The notes below the pieces were generated by a model. That model ran no database searches, had not been told where the DNA came from, and saw only the letters and a program-made list of their open reading frames with translations. Source: Actinomycetota bacterium (lineage in GTDB: Bacteria; Actinomycetota; Thermoleophilia; Gaiellales; Gaiellaceae). Taken from it: 43,506 bases of DNA. The stretch is taken from NCBI GenBank assembly GCA_004366385.1, contig SIRU01000065.1:1-43506 (forward strand), written 5' to 3'. Each line of letters starts with the position of its first letter. The stretch's first letter is position 1. Positions 7,417-16,095 of this stretch are shown piece by piece. Made by a program: the position numbers and the translations under genes.

Positions 7417-8822
7417 CAGCCTGCCCGCACCGGGAGCAGCTCCTGCCCGAACGCCGCGCGCTCGACGAACTCCCCGATCCCGGGCTCCGCGACCAGCCCA
7501 CCGTTCTCGACCAGCACGTTGCCGCGCAGCAGCACGGTCTCGGGCGAGCCCGTGACCTCGGTGCCCTCGTACAGGTTGTAGTCCGTCTTCGAGTGCTGAG
7601 TGGCGGCGGTGATCAGGTGCCGCTTATCCGGGTCGAAGATCACGATGTCGGCGTCGGAGCCGGGCGCGATCGTGCCCTTCCGCGGGTACAGGCCGAACAG
7701 CTTCGCCGGGTTCGTCGAGAGCAGCTCCACCATCCGGTTGAGCGAGATCCGGCCGGCGCGCACGCCGAACTCGTGGATCATGTGCAGCCGGTTCTCGAGC
7801 CCCGGCCCGCCGTTCGGGATCTTCGAGAAGTCGTCCTTCCCCATCGTCTTCTGCCCGTCCCAGAGGAACGCGCAGTGGTCGGTGGAGACGACCGAGAGGA
7901 TGTCCGAGCGCACCGCGTGCCAGAGCACTTCCTGGTTCTCGATCGGCCGCGGCGGCGGCGTGTACACGTACTTCGCGCCCTCGAAGTCGGGGCGCTCGAG
8001 GTACGTGTAGTCCACGAAGAAGTACTGCGTGCACGTCTCGCCCCACACGTCCCAGCCCTGCTCGCGCGCGCGGGCGATCGGCTCGACCGCCTCCTTGCAC
8101 GAAACATGGACGACGTACAGCGGCGCGCCGGCGACGCGGGCGAGCATGATCGCGCGGTTCGTCGCCTCGCCCTCCGTCTCGGGCGGCCGCGTGAGGGCGT
8201 GGAAGTGCGGTGCCGTGTTCCCGGCCGCCAGCGCCTGCTGCACGAGGACGTCGATGGCGTCACCGTTCTCCGCGTGCACCATCACGAGCGCGCCGGTCTC
8301 GGCGGCAACCTCCATCGTGCGGAAGAGCGTCTCGTCGTCGACCATGAGCGCGCCCTTGTAGGCCATGAAGAGCTTGTACGAGGTGACGCCCTGCTCCGGC
8401 AGGCGCGCGAGCTCCTCGAGCGAGCCGCCCTCGCGCAGGTCGGTGACGGCGATGTGGAAGCCCATGTCGATGACCTGCTTCCCCTCGCGCTTGCCGTGCC
8501 ACGTGTCGAGCGACTCCGCGAACGAGGTGCCAGGCGTCTGGATGCAGAAGTCGACGTGCGTCGTCGTGCCACCGAACGCGGCCGCTGTCTGCCCCGACGT
8601 GACGTCGTCGATGGTCGTGGTCCCGCCGAACGGCATGTCGAGGTGCGTGTGCGGGTCGACGCACCCGGGCAGGACGTAGCGGCCCTCGGCGTCGATCACG
8701 CGATCGGCGTCGACGTCGAGCGTCTCCCCGACCGTCGTGATCCGCTCTCCCTCGACGAACACGTCGCCCACGTAGTCGTCGGCGGCGGTGATGATCCTCC
8801 CGCCCTTGATGAGTACCGACAC
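7416..8822 (-). CDS. hydA: dihydropyrimidinase / D-hydantoinase
   Basis: A 468-residue cyclic amidohydrolase that opens 5,6-dihydrouracil/dihydrothymine or 5-substituted hydantoins to N-carbamoyl amino acids. The two metals are held by His58 and His60 (DPHTHLD), the carboxylated lysine Lys150 in SYKLFMAYKG, His in MVHAEN and VVHVSCK, and Asp in STDHCAF. All are at family-standard positions and Lys150 has the exact usual number. GTG start. It heads a minus-strand operon with the aminotransferase and AAC-like gene, and diverges from a matching carbamoyl-amino-acid hydrolase, which supports a pyrimidine or hydantoin degradation role. Substrate choice between pyrimidine and hydantoin is not settled. 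Confidence 0.93.
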   Translation of the reverse strand: MSVLIKGGRIITAADDYVGDVFVEGERITTVGETLDVDADRVIDAEGRYVLPGCVDPHTHLDMPFGGTTTIDDVTSGQTAAAFGGTTTHVDFCIQTPGTSFAESLDTWHGKREGKQVIDMGFHIAVTDLREGGSLEELARLPEQGVTSYKLFMAYKGALMVDDETLFRTMEVAAETGALVMVHAENGDAIDVLVQQALAAGNTAPHFHALTRPPETEGEATNRAIMLARVAGAPLYVVHVSCKEAVEPIARAREQGWDVWGETCTQYFFVDYTYLERPDFEGAKYVYTPPPRPIENQEVLWHAVRSDILSVVSTDHCAFLWDGQKTMGKDDFSKIPNGGPGLENRLHMIHEFGVRAGRISLNRMVELLSTNPAKLFGLYPRKGTIAPGSDADIVIFDPDKRHLITAATQHSKTDYNLYEGTEVTGSPETVLLRGNVLVENGGLVAEPGIGEFVERAAFGQELLPVRAG

Positions 8823-8862
8823 GACCTCACCTCGCTTTCCGCCTGCGGCGGTCGACCCTCTC

Positions 8863-8896
8863 GGCTCCGCTATTCCACCACACCCGGAGTGGAGCC
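8863..8896. promoter_or_regulatory. possible operator dyad between divergent catabolic operons
   Basis: The 104-bp divergent gap between hydA and the amidohydrolase holds an imperfect dyad with arms GGCTCC and GGAGCC and an inner CCAC/GTGG pair. It sits between the two start codons, where a common regulator would bind. No clear -35/-10 pair could be assigned. Short GC-rich dyads occur by chance here, so this is weak. Confidence 0.22.
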
Positions 8897-8926
8897 AGGC
8901 GCGGGCGGAGGGTTAAGCTCGGATCC

Positions 8927-10177
8927 ATGCCTCTCGACCCGAGCCGCACGGTCGCCGAGCTGAAGGAGCTGCGCGAGCTCACGGGCGACGCGAACGGCGC
9001 ACAGCGAGCCGCGTGGACGGACACGTGGGAGCAAGCTCGGGCCTGGCTCCGCGACAAGGTCGCGCCCACGGGCGCGGAGCACGAGATCGACGAGGCCGGG
9101 AACCAGTGGTTCACGCTCCGCGGCGACTCGGACCGCGCAGTACTGATCGGCGGGCACATGGACTCGGTGCCGAACGGCGGCTGGCTGGACGGGTGCCTCA
9201 ACGTCCTCGCGGGCGTCGAGTCGCTGAGGCGGATCGCGGAGGAGGGGACGCCGCCGGTCACGGTTCGACTGGTGGACTGGGCCGACGAGGAGGGCGCCCG
9301 CTTCGGGCGCAGCCTGGTCGGCTCGAGCGCGGCGGCGGGCTCGATGGCCGACCAGGACGAGCTACGCGTGCTGAAGGATGCGGACGGCGTCGCCCTGCCC
9401 GACGCGCTCGCCGCGCACGGCATCGACCTCGACCGCGCGCTCGACGCGCGCTCGCAGCTCGAGAGCGCTGCCGCCTACCTCGAGCTGCACATCGAGCAGG
9501 GTCCCGTGCTCGAGTCGCTCGACCTCCCGCTCGGCGTCGTGCTGGGCACCTTTGGGGTCGAGCGGCACCGCGTCACGTGGCGCGGCCAGGCGGCGCACGC
9601 AGGCTCGACGCCGATGGCAGAGCGCCGCGACGCACTCGCGGGCGCGGCGAAGCTCGCGCTCGAGATCCGGGACATCGCCGCGCGCGTCGGCGATGGTGCC
9701 GTCTGCACCTCGGGCGGCGTCATCTGCAAGCCGGGGATCGTGACCTCCGTCGTCGAGACCGCCGAGCAGCTCCTCGACCAGCGCCACCTGGACGCCGCGA
9801 AGCTCGCGGAGCTGCTCGCACAGGCGAAGGAGGCGAGCGAGCGCTTCGCGGCCGAGGAGCGGATCGGCGTCGAGTGGGAGCGACTCTGGTCGATCGGGCC
9901 GATCCTCTTCGACGAGACGCTCGTCGGCTTCGCGGACGAGGCGATCACGGAGGTCGCCGGCGCGTCACACCGCCTGCCGTCCGGCCCGCTGCACGATGCC
10001 GCAGAAGTGTCCCGTGCAGGAGTCCCGACGGTGATGCTGTTCGTCCAGAGCCTGCGCGGCCTCTCGCACACGAAGCTCGAGGACACCAAGGAGGAGCACA
10101 TCGAGCTCTCGGCCGCCGCCCTCGACGGCCTCGCGCGCCGCACGATCGACTGGGTCGCGAGCGGCGGTGGCAGGTAG
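8927..10177 (+). CDS. Zn-dependent N-carbamoyl amino acid / beta-ureidopropionate hydrolase (M20, AmaB/HyuC-like)
   Basis: A 416-residue M20 amidohydrolase of the allantoate amidohydrolase, L-N-carbamoylase and bacterial beta-ureidopropionase group. Motifs: GGHMDSVPNGGWLDG (metal His and bridging Asp), WADEEGARFG (catalytic Glu and metal Glu), LELHIEQGPVLE (metal His), the dimer lid AAHAGSTPM, and SGPLHDAAEVSRAGVPTVMLF with the final His/Asp. It would hydrolyse the N-carbamoyl product of hydA to CO2, ammonia and an amino acid. It is divergent from hydA across 104 bp, which suggests shared control. The 3' end overlaps the following GNAT gene by 11 bp. Confidence 0.9.
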   Translation: MPLDPSRTVAELKELRELTGDANGAQRAAWTDTWEQARAWLRDKVAPTGAEHEIDEAGNQWFTLRGDSDRAVLIGGHMDSVPNGGWLDGCLNVLAGVESLRRIAEEGTPPVTVRLVDWADEEGARFGRSLVGSSAAAGSMADQDELRVLKDADGVALPDALAAHGIDLDRALDARSQLESAAAYLELHIEQGPVLESLDLPLGVVLGTFGVERHRVTWRGQAAHAGSTPMAERRDALAGAAKLALEIRDIAARVGDGAVCTSGGVICKPGIVTSVVETAEQLLDQRHLDAAKLAELLAQAKEASERFAAEERIGVEWERLWSIGPILFDETLVGFADEAITEVAGASHRLPSGPLHDAAEVSRAGVPTVMLFVQSLRGLSHTKLEDTKEEHIELSAAALDGLARRTIDWVASGGGR

Positions 10178-11084
10178 CCGCAGGGTGCCCGCGACGATCC
10201 GGGCGGCCTCCGCGAGCGAGCTCGCCGAGCTGGCGCGGTTCGTCACCCGTCTCCAGGAGCGCCCCGAGAGCGCCATCCCGTCGCTCGGCCGCACCGCGGC
10301 CGAGATCGCCGCGCAGGTCGAGGGCTGGGGCGCGGACTGGTTCGCCCGGTGCACCGTCGCAGAGCTCGACGGCGAAGTCGCCGGCTTCATCGGCGCAGAC
10401 GTCGACACGGAGATCGAGCGGGCCTGGGTTCACGGGCCGCTGGTCACGCCGTCCCACTGGGACGAGCTCGCCGAGCGGCTGCTCGAACGGTCGATCGCGA
10501 CCGCTGCGGCGAGCGGCGTCCACGACCTCGAGCTGCTCGGTGACGTCGCGAACGCGCGGCTCGCCGAGCTCGCCGGCGCGCACGACTTCGAGCGCCGAAC
10601 GCCGGCGTACTCGCTCGAGATCCGCAGAGAGCACATCCTCGCCCTGCCGCCTACGTCCGTGCCGCCGTTCGGCGACGACCACCGCGAAGCCCTGTTCGAG
10701 CTCCACGAGACGCTCTTTCCGGGCACCTACTACTCGGGAGCGCAGCTCGCCGACCAGCATCGGCGCGGCGAGGCGACGCTGCTCGCGCTCGTCGAGAACG
10801 GAGAGCTGGTCGGCTACGCGGCCGGGCGCGTCGACCCCGCGGGAGGTGATGGCTACCTCGACTTCGTCGGCGTCGCGGAGGCCGCCCGGGGCCGCGGGCA
10901 CGGCAGGACACTCGTGGTCGCGATCTGCCGGCAGCTGGTCGTGGACCCGCGCTGCGCGAAGGTCGCGCTCACGGTCTACGAGGACAACGTCTCCGCACTG
11001 GCGCTGTACGACCGGCTCGGCTTCACCCGCGCGGCCTCGATGGTCGGCTACCGGCGCACCTCCGCCCCCGCAAGCGGGCGATAA
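10167..11084 (+). CDS. tandem GNAT-domain N-acetyltransferase
   Basis: A 305-residue protein with two GNAT folds. The N-terminal one (about 1-155) keeps the overall strand order but lacks a clear acetyl-CoA loop, while the C-terminal one (about 160-300) has VGVAEAARGRGHGRTLV, the R-x-x-G-x-G/A phosphate loop, and the closing AL.VYEDNVSALALYDRLGF helix typical of GNAT enzymes. The start is GTG at 10167 overlapping the amidohydrolase; GTG at 10185 is equally possible. Acceptor unknown. In this cluster it might acetylate an amine intermediate, but that is only location. Confidence 0.82.
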   Translation: MAGSRRVPATIRAASASELAELARFVTRLQERPESAIPSLGRTAAEIAAQVEGWGADWFARCTVAELDGEVAGFIGADVDTEIERAWVHGPLVTPSHWDELAERLLERSIATAAASGVHDLELLGDVANARLAELAGAHDFERRTPAYSLEIRREHILALPPTSVPPFGDDHREALFELHETLFPGTYYSGAQLADQHRRGEATLLALVENGELVGYAAGRVDPAGGDGYLDFVGVAEAARGRGHGRTLVVAICRQLVVDPRCAKVALTVYEDNVSALALYDRLGFTRAASMVGYRRTSAPASGR

Positions 11085-11100
11085 TCGCAGCCTGCGAACG

Positions 11101-11106
11101 AAGGAG
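11101..11106 (+). promoter_or_regulatory. Shine-Dalgarno AAGGAG for the LLM oxidoreductase
   Basis: AAGGAG ends 5 bases before ATG 11112 and fixes that start. The site lies in the 27-bp gap after the GNAT gene. Confidence 0.65.
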
Positions 11107-11111
11107 AGATC

Positions 11112-12134
11112 ATGTCCCTGAGCTTCGGCGTCACCGTCCTCCCCGACCCGCCTCCCGACAGGCTCGTCGAGCTCTTCCGGCTCGCGGAGTCGAACGGCTT
11201 CGAGTACGGCTGGACCTACGACTCCCACGTCCTCTGGCAGGAGTCGTTCCCGTTGCTCACGCTCGCCGTGCAGGCGACCTCCACGATGAAGTTCGGCCAC
11301 TGCGTGACGAACCCGGGCACGCGCGAGCCGACCGTGCTCGCGAGTGGCTACGCGACGCTCCAGGACATCTCGAACGGACGCATGGTCATGGGCATCGGCC
11401 GCGGAGACTCCGCGCGGCGGTTCATCGGCCAGAAGCCCGTGCGCGTCGCGGAGTTCGAGCGGCGGCTGGCGATGATCAAGGACTTCATGAACGGGCGCGA
11501 GGTGCACTGGAACGAGAAGGACCTCCAGCTCAAGTGGGTGCGCCCCGAGCTCCCCGATATTCCAATGCACGTCGCAGGCTACGGGCCGAAGGCGCTCGCC
11601 GTCGCGGGGCGCGTCGGCGACGGCGTGATCATTCAGCTCGCCGACCCCGTGATCATCCAGTGGATCATGGGCACGGCGCGGAAGGCGGCCGAGGAGTCCG
11701 GCCGCGACCCGGACGCGCTCGAGTGCATCGTGTGCGCGCCGAGCCACATCTCCGACGACATCGCGGACGCGCGCGAGCAGGTGCGCTGGTTCCCGGCGAT
11801 GGTCTCGAACCACGTGATGGATCTCATCGAGCGCTACGGCTTCGACTCGGAGATCCCGCACGAGCTGACCGAGTACGTGCGCGTGCGCAAGTTCTACGAC
11901 TACGAGGAGCACTCGCGCGTCGGCGCGAAGCACGGCGAGTTCGTGACCGACGAGATCTGCGACCGCTTCTGCGTGCTCGGGAACGCGGAGCAGGCATCCG
12001 CGAAGCTGAAGGCGCTCGAGGACGTCGGCGTCGACCAGTTCAACATCTACCTCATGACCGAGGGCCAGGAGGCGACGCTGGCCGCGTACGGGAACGACAT
12101 CATCCCGCAGCTCGCGGGCTCGCCCGCGTCGTAG
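11112..12134 (+). CDS. LLM-class flavin/F420-dependent oxidoreductase
   Basis: A 340-residue TIM-barrel enzyme of the luciferase-like monooxygenase superfamily. Features include the N-terminal LSFGVTVLP strand, AESNGFEYGWTYDSH, the LGTAV-equivalent KFGHCVTNPGTREPTVLAS with the conserved non-prolyl turn, GRMVMGIGRGDSARRFIG for cofactor phosphate binding, and PMHVAGYGPKALAVAGRVGDGVII. It looks like the CPS_4043-like F420-dependent branch related to methylene-tetrahydromethanopterin reductase; the choice of F420 over FMN is inferred from that resemblance. It follows the carbamoyl hydrolase and GNAT genes on the same strand with a good Shine-Dalgarno, so a redox step in the same pathway, perhaps pyrimidine ring reduction, is a reasonable hypothesis. 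Confidence 0.87.
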   Translation: MSLSFGVTVLPDPPPDRLVELFRLAESNGFEYGWTYDSHVLWQESFPLLTLAVQATSTMKFGHCVTNPGTREPTVLASGYATLQDISNGRMVMGIGRGDSARRFIGQKPVRVAEFERRLAMIKDFMNGREVHWNEKDLQLKWVRPELPDIPMHVAGYGPKALAVAGRVGDGVIIQLADPVIIQWIMGTARKAAEESGRDPDALECIVCAPSHISDDIADAREQVRWFPAMVSNHVMDLIERYGFDSEIPHELTEYVRVRKFYDYEEHSRVGAKHGEFVTDEICDRFCVLGNAEQASAKLKALEDVGVDQFNIYLMTEGQEATLAAYGNDIIPQLAGSPAS

Positions 12135-12356
12135 CCCCCCGAGTCCGGGCGCGTCGCGGCGCGCACTCCGCGCGCGCTCTTAGCGCCGAACGCCCCCACC
12201 GCCCCCAACCACCCCCAGGGGCACTCCCGTGTCCCTTCGGTCACGCTAGCGAGAATTCGCTCGCGCCTGGATGCCGATTCCGTGCCAACTTCCCAACGCG
12301 CGCGCTCCGAGCCGACACACCGCCGACGCGTGGTGGCGCCCGGGGGAGCGCCTCGC

Positions 12357-13262
12357 CTACAGGATCTTCTTTCCGAGGGCGCTCGCGACGAGCTCGACCG
12401 CGGTGAGCGCAGTCGTGTTCTCGCGGTCGAGGATCGGGTTGACCTCGACCACTTCGAGCGATCCGGCCAGCCCGGACTCTGCGACGAGCTCGAGCGCGAG
12501 GTGCGCCTCGCGGTACGTGAGCCCGCCGCGAACCGGCGTCCCCACACCCGGGGCGACGTCCGGATCGAGCACGTCCATGTCCAGCGAGACGTGGACGAAT
12601 CCGCCCCCGGCGATCCGGTCGAGCGCCTCGCGCACCGCCCGCTCGATCCCGATCCGGTCGATCTCGCTCATCGTGAACACGCGGATGCCGGCCTCGCGCA
12701 GGAGCTTCCGCTCTCCCACGTCGAGCTCGCGCGCGCCGACAAGCGCCACGCGGGCCGGGTCGACGGCGGGGAGAGGCCACGCGTCGCTCTCGAACTCCGC
12801 TCCGGCCAGCCCGAGCGCGGCTGCGAGCGACATCCCGTGCACGTTCCCGCTCGGGCTCGTCGCCGGCGTGTTCACGTCGGAGTGCGCGTCGATCCACAGC
12901 ACGCCGCCCGAGCCGTGCGCCTTCGCCATGCCGCCGAGCGTGCCGAGCGCGACAGAGTGGTCGCCGCCGAGCACGAGCGGGATCGCGTCGTCAGCGCGCG
13001 CCTCGGTGACAAGCCGAGCGACACGAGCACAGGTCTCCTTGATCTCGGGCAGGAAGCGAGCGCGCTCGTCGTGCAGCGCGGTCGCCTCGGGCTCGGGGCT
13101 CGCGACGTTCCCGCAGTCCCGAACCTCGTAGCCGAGGCTCCGCAGCCGGTCCTCGAGCCCCGCCGCGCGCATGGCGGACGGCCCCATGTCCACGCCGCGC
13201 CGACCCTGTCCGAGGTCGAGCGCCGCACCGATCACCGTCACCTTACGACGCGTCTCCGCCAT
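12357..13262 (-). CDS. rocF: arginase / ureohydrolase
   Basis: A 301-residue manganese ureohydrolase that converts arginine to ornithine and urea. Metal ligands are plain: GGDHSVALG (His102), IDAHSDVNTP (Asp125, His127, Asp129) and SLDMDVLDPDVAPGVGTPVRGG (two Asp). The N-terminal IGAALDLGQGRRGVDMGPSAMR and the C-terminal EVVEVNPILDRENTTA are arginase rather than agmatinase in type, the VNTP..SSGN-like loop (DVNTPATSPSGNVHGM) matching arginases. ATG start. It is a single gene, divergent from tRNA-Phe, and converges with the LLM oxidoreductase across a 222-bp gap that holds only GC-rich sequence with weak hairpin potential. Confidence 0.93.
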   Translation of the reverse strand: MAETRRKVTVIGAALDLGQGRRGVDMGPSAMRAAGLEDRLRSLGYEVRDCGNVASPEPEATALHDERARFLPEIKETCARVARLVTEARADDAIPLVLGGDHSVALGTLGGMAKAHGSGGVLWIDAHSDVNTPATSPSGNVHGMSLAAALGLAGAEFESDAWPLPAVDPARVALVGARELDVGERKLLREAGIRVFTMSEIDRIGIERAVREALDRIAGGGFVHVSLDMDVLDPDVAPGVGTPVRGGLTYREAHLALELVAESGLAGSLEVVEVNPILDRENTTALTAVELVASALGKKIL

Positions 13263-13305
13263 GGCGCCGAACGCTACGCGATACCGGGCTACACTGAGTC
13301 GCCGC

Positions 13306-13378
13306 GGCGAGGTAGCTCAGCTGGTAGAGCACACGGCTGAAAACCGTGGTGTCGCCGGTTCAAGTCCGGCCCTCGCCA
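13306..13378 (+). tRNA. tRNA-Phe (GAA)
   Basis: A 73-nt canonical cloverleaf: acceptor GGCGAGG/CCTCGCC, D loop AGCTGGTAGAGC, anticodon loop CTGAAAA with anticodon GAA, T arm GCCGG-TTCAAGT-CCGGC and discriminator A. CCA is not encoded. It stands alone between the arginase and the amidase. Confidence 0.97.
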
Positions 13379-13399
13379 CTCCCTGTTACGGTCGCGCGG

Positions 13400-14788
13400 A
13401 TGGAGCTCGCGTTCCTCTCCGCGACCGAGCAGGCACGCCGAGTCCGCGCCGGTGAGCTGTCGTCTGTCGAGCTGACCGGGCACTACCTCCAGCGGATCGA
13501 GCGGCTCGACCCGCAGTTGAACAGCTTCGTCACCGTGCGCGCGGAGGAGGCTCTGACCGACGCGCGCGCCGCGGACGGAAGCGACTCCGCGGCCCCGTTC
13601 CACGGCGTGCCCATCGCCGTGAAGGACCTGACGGCGACGAATGGGATCCGGACGACCTACTCGTGCCGCGCGTTCGCCGACCACGTCCCGGACTTCGACA
13701 CGGCGGTCGTGCGGCGGCTCCGCGAGGCCGGGTTCGTGATCCTCGGGAAGACGAACACGCCGGAGTTCGGCACGGTCGCATTCACGGAGTCGGATCTGAA
13801 CGGGGCGACGCGCAATCCGTGGAGCCCTGAGCGAACACCGGGAGGGTCGAGCGGAGGCGCGGCCGCAGCGCTGGCCGCCGGGCTGATTCCCGTCGCGCAC
13901 GGCACGGACGGCGGCGGCTCGATCCGGATCCCCGCCTCGTGCTGCGGTGTCTTCGGGCTGAAGCCGGCGCGCGGCCGAGTCTCGTCTGCGCCGTTCCCGT
14001 CGCTCGAGGGGCTCTCGACGGCTGGGCCGCTCTCACGCACGGTCGAGGACGCGGCTCGGCTGCTCGACGTGCTCGCCGGCTACGAGCCCGGCGACCCGTG
14101 GTGGACACCCCCGCCGAAGCGTCCGTTCGCCGACGAGGTCGGCGCCGACCCTGGCCGCCTGCACGTCGCGGTGACCTCGACACCGCCGATCGACGCGGGG
14201 GTCCACGCAGAGTGCGAGGCCGCGCTCGGCAACGCAGCGAGCCTGCTCGACGAGCTCGGGCACGAGATCGTCGAGGCCACCCCGCCGTGGAGCGAAGGTG
14301 CGCTGCTCGACGACTTCATCACCGTCTGGCAGGTGAGCCCGGCGCTGTTCCCCGTCGACCCGGCTCTGCTCACGCCGTTGAACCAGGGGCTCGTGGAGGC
14401 CGCGCGCCGAACCTCCTCCGCGGACTACGGCGCAGCGGCCGCGCGCCTCGCCATGGCTGCTCGCACGATCGTCGCCTTCTGGAGCACGGTCGACGTCGTG
14501 CTCACACCGACGCTCGCGCTGCCGCCGGTGCCGATCGGCTGGCAGGACGAGGGCGCCGAGGGAGCCCTCGAGCAGCTGCGCAGGAACACGCTCTTCACGC
14601 CGTTCACCGCTATCGCGAACCTCACCGGCCTTCCCGCGCTGTCGCTCCCACTCCATCGCAGCGACGGCGGGCTGCCGATCGGTGTCCAGGCGATCGGGAG
14701 GCCGGCGGGCGAAGCGGAGCTGATCCGGCTGGCGGCACAGGTCGAGACGGCACGGCCCTGGCACGACGACCGCCCGCCGATCTCCTGA
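13400..14788 (+). CDS. amidase signature family enzyme
   Basis: A 462-residue amidase with a Ser-cisSer-Lys triad. Lys is in [13 protein letters not shown], the glycine-rich Ser-Ser motif is [16 protein letters not shown], and the nucleophile loop is [16 protein letters not shown]. Family members hydrolyse carboxamides (GatA, fatty amide, indole acetamide, nylon oligomer hydrolases). The start is ATG at 13400 after tRNA-Phe; upstream codons in the same frame run through the tRNA and are ignored. No GatB or GatC is near, so an independent amidase is more likely than a tRNA amidotransferase subunit. A transcription terminator hairpin follows. Confidence 0.9.
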   Translation: MELAFLSATEQARRVRAGELSSVELTGHYLQRIERLDPQLNSFVTVRAEEALTDARAADGSDSAAPFHGVPIAVKDLTATNGIRTTYSCRAFADHVPDFDTAVVRRLREAGFVILGKTNTPEFGTVAFTESDLNGATRNPWSPERTPGGSSGGAAAALAAGLIPVAHGTDGGGSIRIPASCCGVFGLKPARGRVSSAPFPSLEGLSTAGPLSRTVEDAARLLDVLAGYEPGDPWWTPPPKRPFADEVGADPGRLHVAVTSTPPIDAGVHAECEAALGNAASLLDELGHEIVEATPPWSEGALLDDFITVWQVSPALFPVDPALLTPLNQGLVEAARRTSSADYGAAAARLAMAARTIVAFWSTVDVVLTPTLALPPVPIGWQDEGAEGALEQLRRNTLFTPFTAIANLTGLPALSLPLHRSDGGLPIGVQAIGRPAGEAELIRLAAQVETARPWHDDRPPIS

Positions 14789-14798
14789 CCGAGAAAGA

Positions 14799-14838
14799 GA
14801 GACGTCCGGACCGCTGTAAGGCGCGTCACGGACGTCTC
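14799..14838. terminator. inverted repeat terminator between convergent genes
   Basis: Perfect 10-bp arms GAGACGTCCG (14799-14808) and CGGACGTCTC (14829-14838) enclose a 20-nt loop, in the 82-bp gap between the amidase stop and the stop of the convergent SAM hydroxide adenosyltransferase. There is no T-run on either side, so Rho-independent action is uncertain, but the position suits a bidirectional terminator. Confidence 0.55.
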
Positions 14839-14870
14839 GTCGGTCCGAGCCTACCGCATCTCGGGGGAAG

Positions 14871-15671
14871 TCAAACGAGTGGGACGATCTTCAGCGTCTG
14901 CCCGGGCGTCGCATGGAGCATGCGCGCGGCGCTCCCTCGTGAGATCGCCACCGACATGTTCCGATAGCTGTCCTCGTACAGGATCACGTCCCCCGGCCGC
15001 GCGTCCGCGAACGTCCTCGCCATGACCGCGTAGTAGCGCTCGCCGGCGAGCTCCAGCTCCACGCGGGTGCCGGAGACGATGCCGAGCTGTTCGACGTCGT
15101 CGCGCGTCAGGTTCAGGGCGATGTTCCCGAAGCTGTCGACGTAGAGGAGGCTCGCGAGCAGCACGCCGTTCGAGACGGCCGGCTCGGGGAGATCGAGCGC
15201 GATCAGCGTCTCCGGATCGAGCGGCGGTCCGAGCTGCTCGATCGCAACGCCGCGCGCGAGGTGCGCAGCGGCGGGAGAGAAGAGATCGCGGCCGTGGAAC
15301 GTGCGCGAGATCGTCTCGAGGGCGTACGCCGGGTTCACGATCTCGTGCGCCACGTCGATCCCCGCCTTGCTCGCCGCCCGCAGCAGCAGCCCGTTGTCGG
15401 GCCCGACGTACAACCGGCCGTCGTGATCCCGGAGCACGACCGCGCGGCGCGGCCCCCCGACCCCGGGATCGACCACCGCCAGGTGCACGCCGACCGGCAT
15501 GTAGCCGATCGTGTTCGCAAGGACCATCGCGCCCTGGAGGACGGCGGTGGGCGGGATGCCGTGCGTGACGTCGATGATCTGCGCGTCGGGCGCGATGCGC
15601 TTCATGACGCCGTGACAGGTTCCGACGAAGTCGTCCTTGAGCCCGAAGTCGCTCAGGAACGTGATGAACAC
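14871..15671 (-). CDS. SAM hydroxide adenosyltransferase (DUF62 family)
   Basis: A 266-residue protein of the S-adenosyl-methionine hydrolase/fluorinase-like family, which splits SAM to adenosine and methionine with water. Motifs: FLSDFGLKDDFVG for the adenosine ribose, IDVTHGIPP, VVDPGVGGPRRAVVLR with the conserved Asp and Arg, NGLL, and FHGRDLFSPAAAHLARG with the catalytic His. These give the Asp-Arg-His water-activating set of the hydroxide enzymes; the longer insertion loop of fluorinase/chlorinase is not seen. GTG start. Its cellular purpose is not established. It is monocistronic, with a terminator hairpin downstream. Confidence 0.9.
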   Translation of the reverse strand: MFITFLSDFGLKDDFVGTCHGVMKRIAPDAQIIDVTHGIPPTAVLQGAMVLANTIGYMPVGVHLAVVDPGVGGPRRAVVLRDHDGRLYVGPDNGLLLRAASKAGIDVAHEIVNPAYALETISRTFHGRDLFSPAAAHLARGVAIEQLGPPLDPETLIALDLPEPAVSNGVLLASLLYVDSFGNIALNLTRDDVEQLGIVSGTRVELELAGERYYAVMARTFADARPGDVILYEDSYRNMSVAISRGSAARMLHATPGQTLKIVPLV

Positions 15672-15936
15672 GGGAGCAGCGTAACGCGCCCCCTCTCTGC
15701 GGTCGGCGGTCCGTCAGCGGGAGCGGGTGCGCATCCGCGTCGCACAGCGCCCACGGCGATGCCGGTTGGGCTCGCCGCAGAGACGAGGCCCGCGAGGGCG
15801 GATCCGAACGAACGCGGTTGGGGCCTGAACCGGTAGCGGCCGCCCGGCCAGAGCCGGCCGCCTCACCGAGCGTCTCCGTTCCTCTCGCGTGTCCGGCTCC
15901 CCGGCACGCGGGCAGCATAGAGAGAGCTCCGGCGGG
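15672..15936. other. 265-bp intergenic region without a visible gene
   Basis: This lies between the start of the SAM hydroxide adenosyltransferase gene and the end of the ccm operon. It is GC-rich with a short hairpin CCGGC-CAGA-GCCGG at 15844-15857, which lies about 80 bp beyond the ccmD stop and could help end the ccm transcript. No tRNA fold, coding frame with good start, or known riboswitch was recognised. Confidence 0.35.
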
Positions 15937-16095
15937 TCACGAGGCGTTTCCCCCGGCTCTCCTGCGGGCGAGCTCGACGAGCTCGGCGGCCTCGCGCTCG
16001 AGCCGCACCAGCTTCGCCGCGATGATCGCGACGTAGACGAGCACGACCACGAACACGACTCCGTACGCCGCCGCGACGTACTGGCCCTGGCTCAC
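15937..16095 (-). CDS. ccmD: CcmD-like small membrane protein
   Basis: A 52-residue protein with one central transmembrane helix (AAAYGVVFVVVLVYVAIIAAKLV, about residues 7-29, given here in outline) and a basic, charged C-terminal tail, the layout of CcmD, which helps CcmABC release heme-loaded CcmE. The GTG start overlaps the ccmC stop by 4 bp. Sequence identity in this family is low, so the call rests on size, topology and position. It is the last gene of the operon. Confidence 0.7.
   Translation of the reverse strand: MSQGQYVAAAYGVVFVVVLVYVAIIAAKLVRLEREAAELVELARRRAGGNAS

Noticed and set aside
5534-7501. Long minus frame joining the AAC-like protein to an upstream Arg-rich segment.
   Set aside because: The upstream part is a shadow of the aminotransferase; only the last 177 residues have family similarity.
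8863-8896. A defined catabolic operator.
   Set aside because: The dyad is short and imperfect in GC-rich DNA; kept only as a low-confidence feature.
12135-12356. Hidden small gene or riboswitch between the LLM and arginase genes.
   Set aside because: No start with ribosome site, no conserved motif; only GC-rich hairpin potential.
15672-15936. Non-coding RNA gene in the gap beside the SAM-hydrolase gene.
   Set aside because: No tRNA, SRP or riboswitch pattern recognised and no clear promoter.
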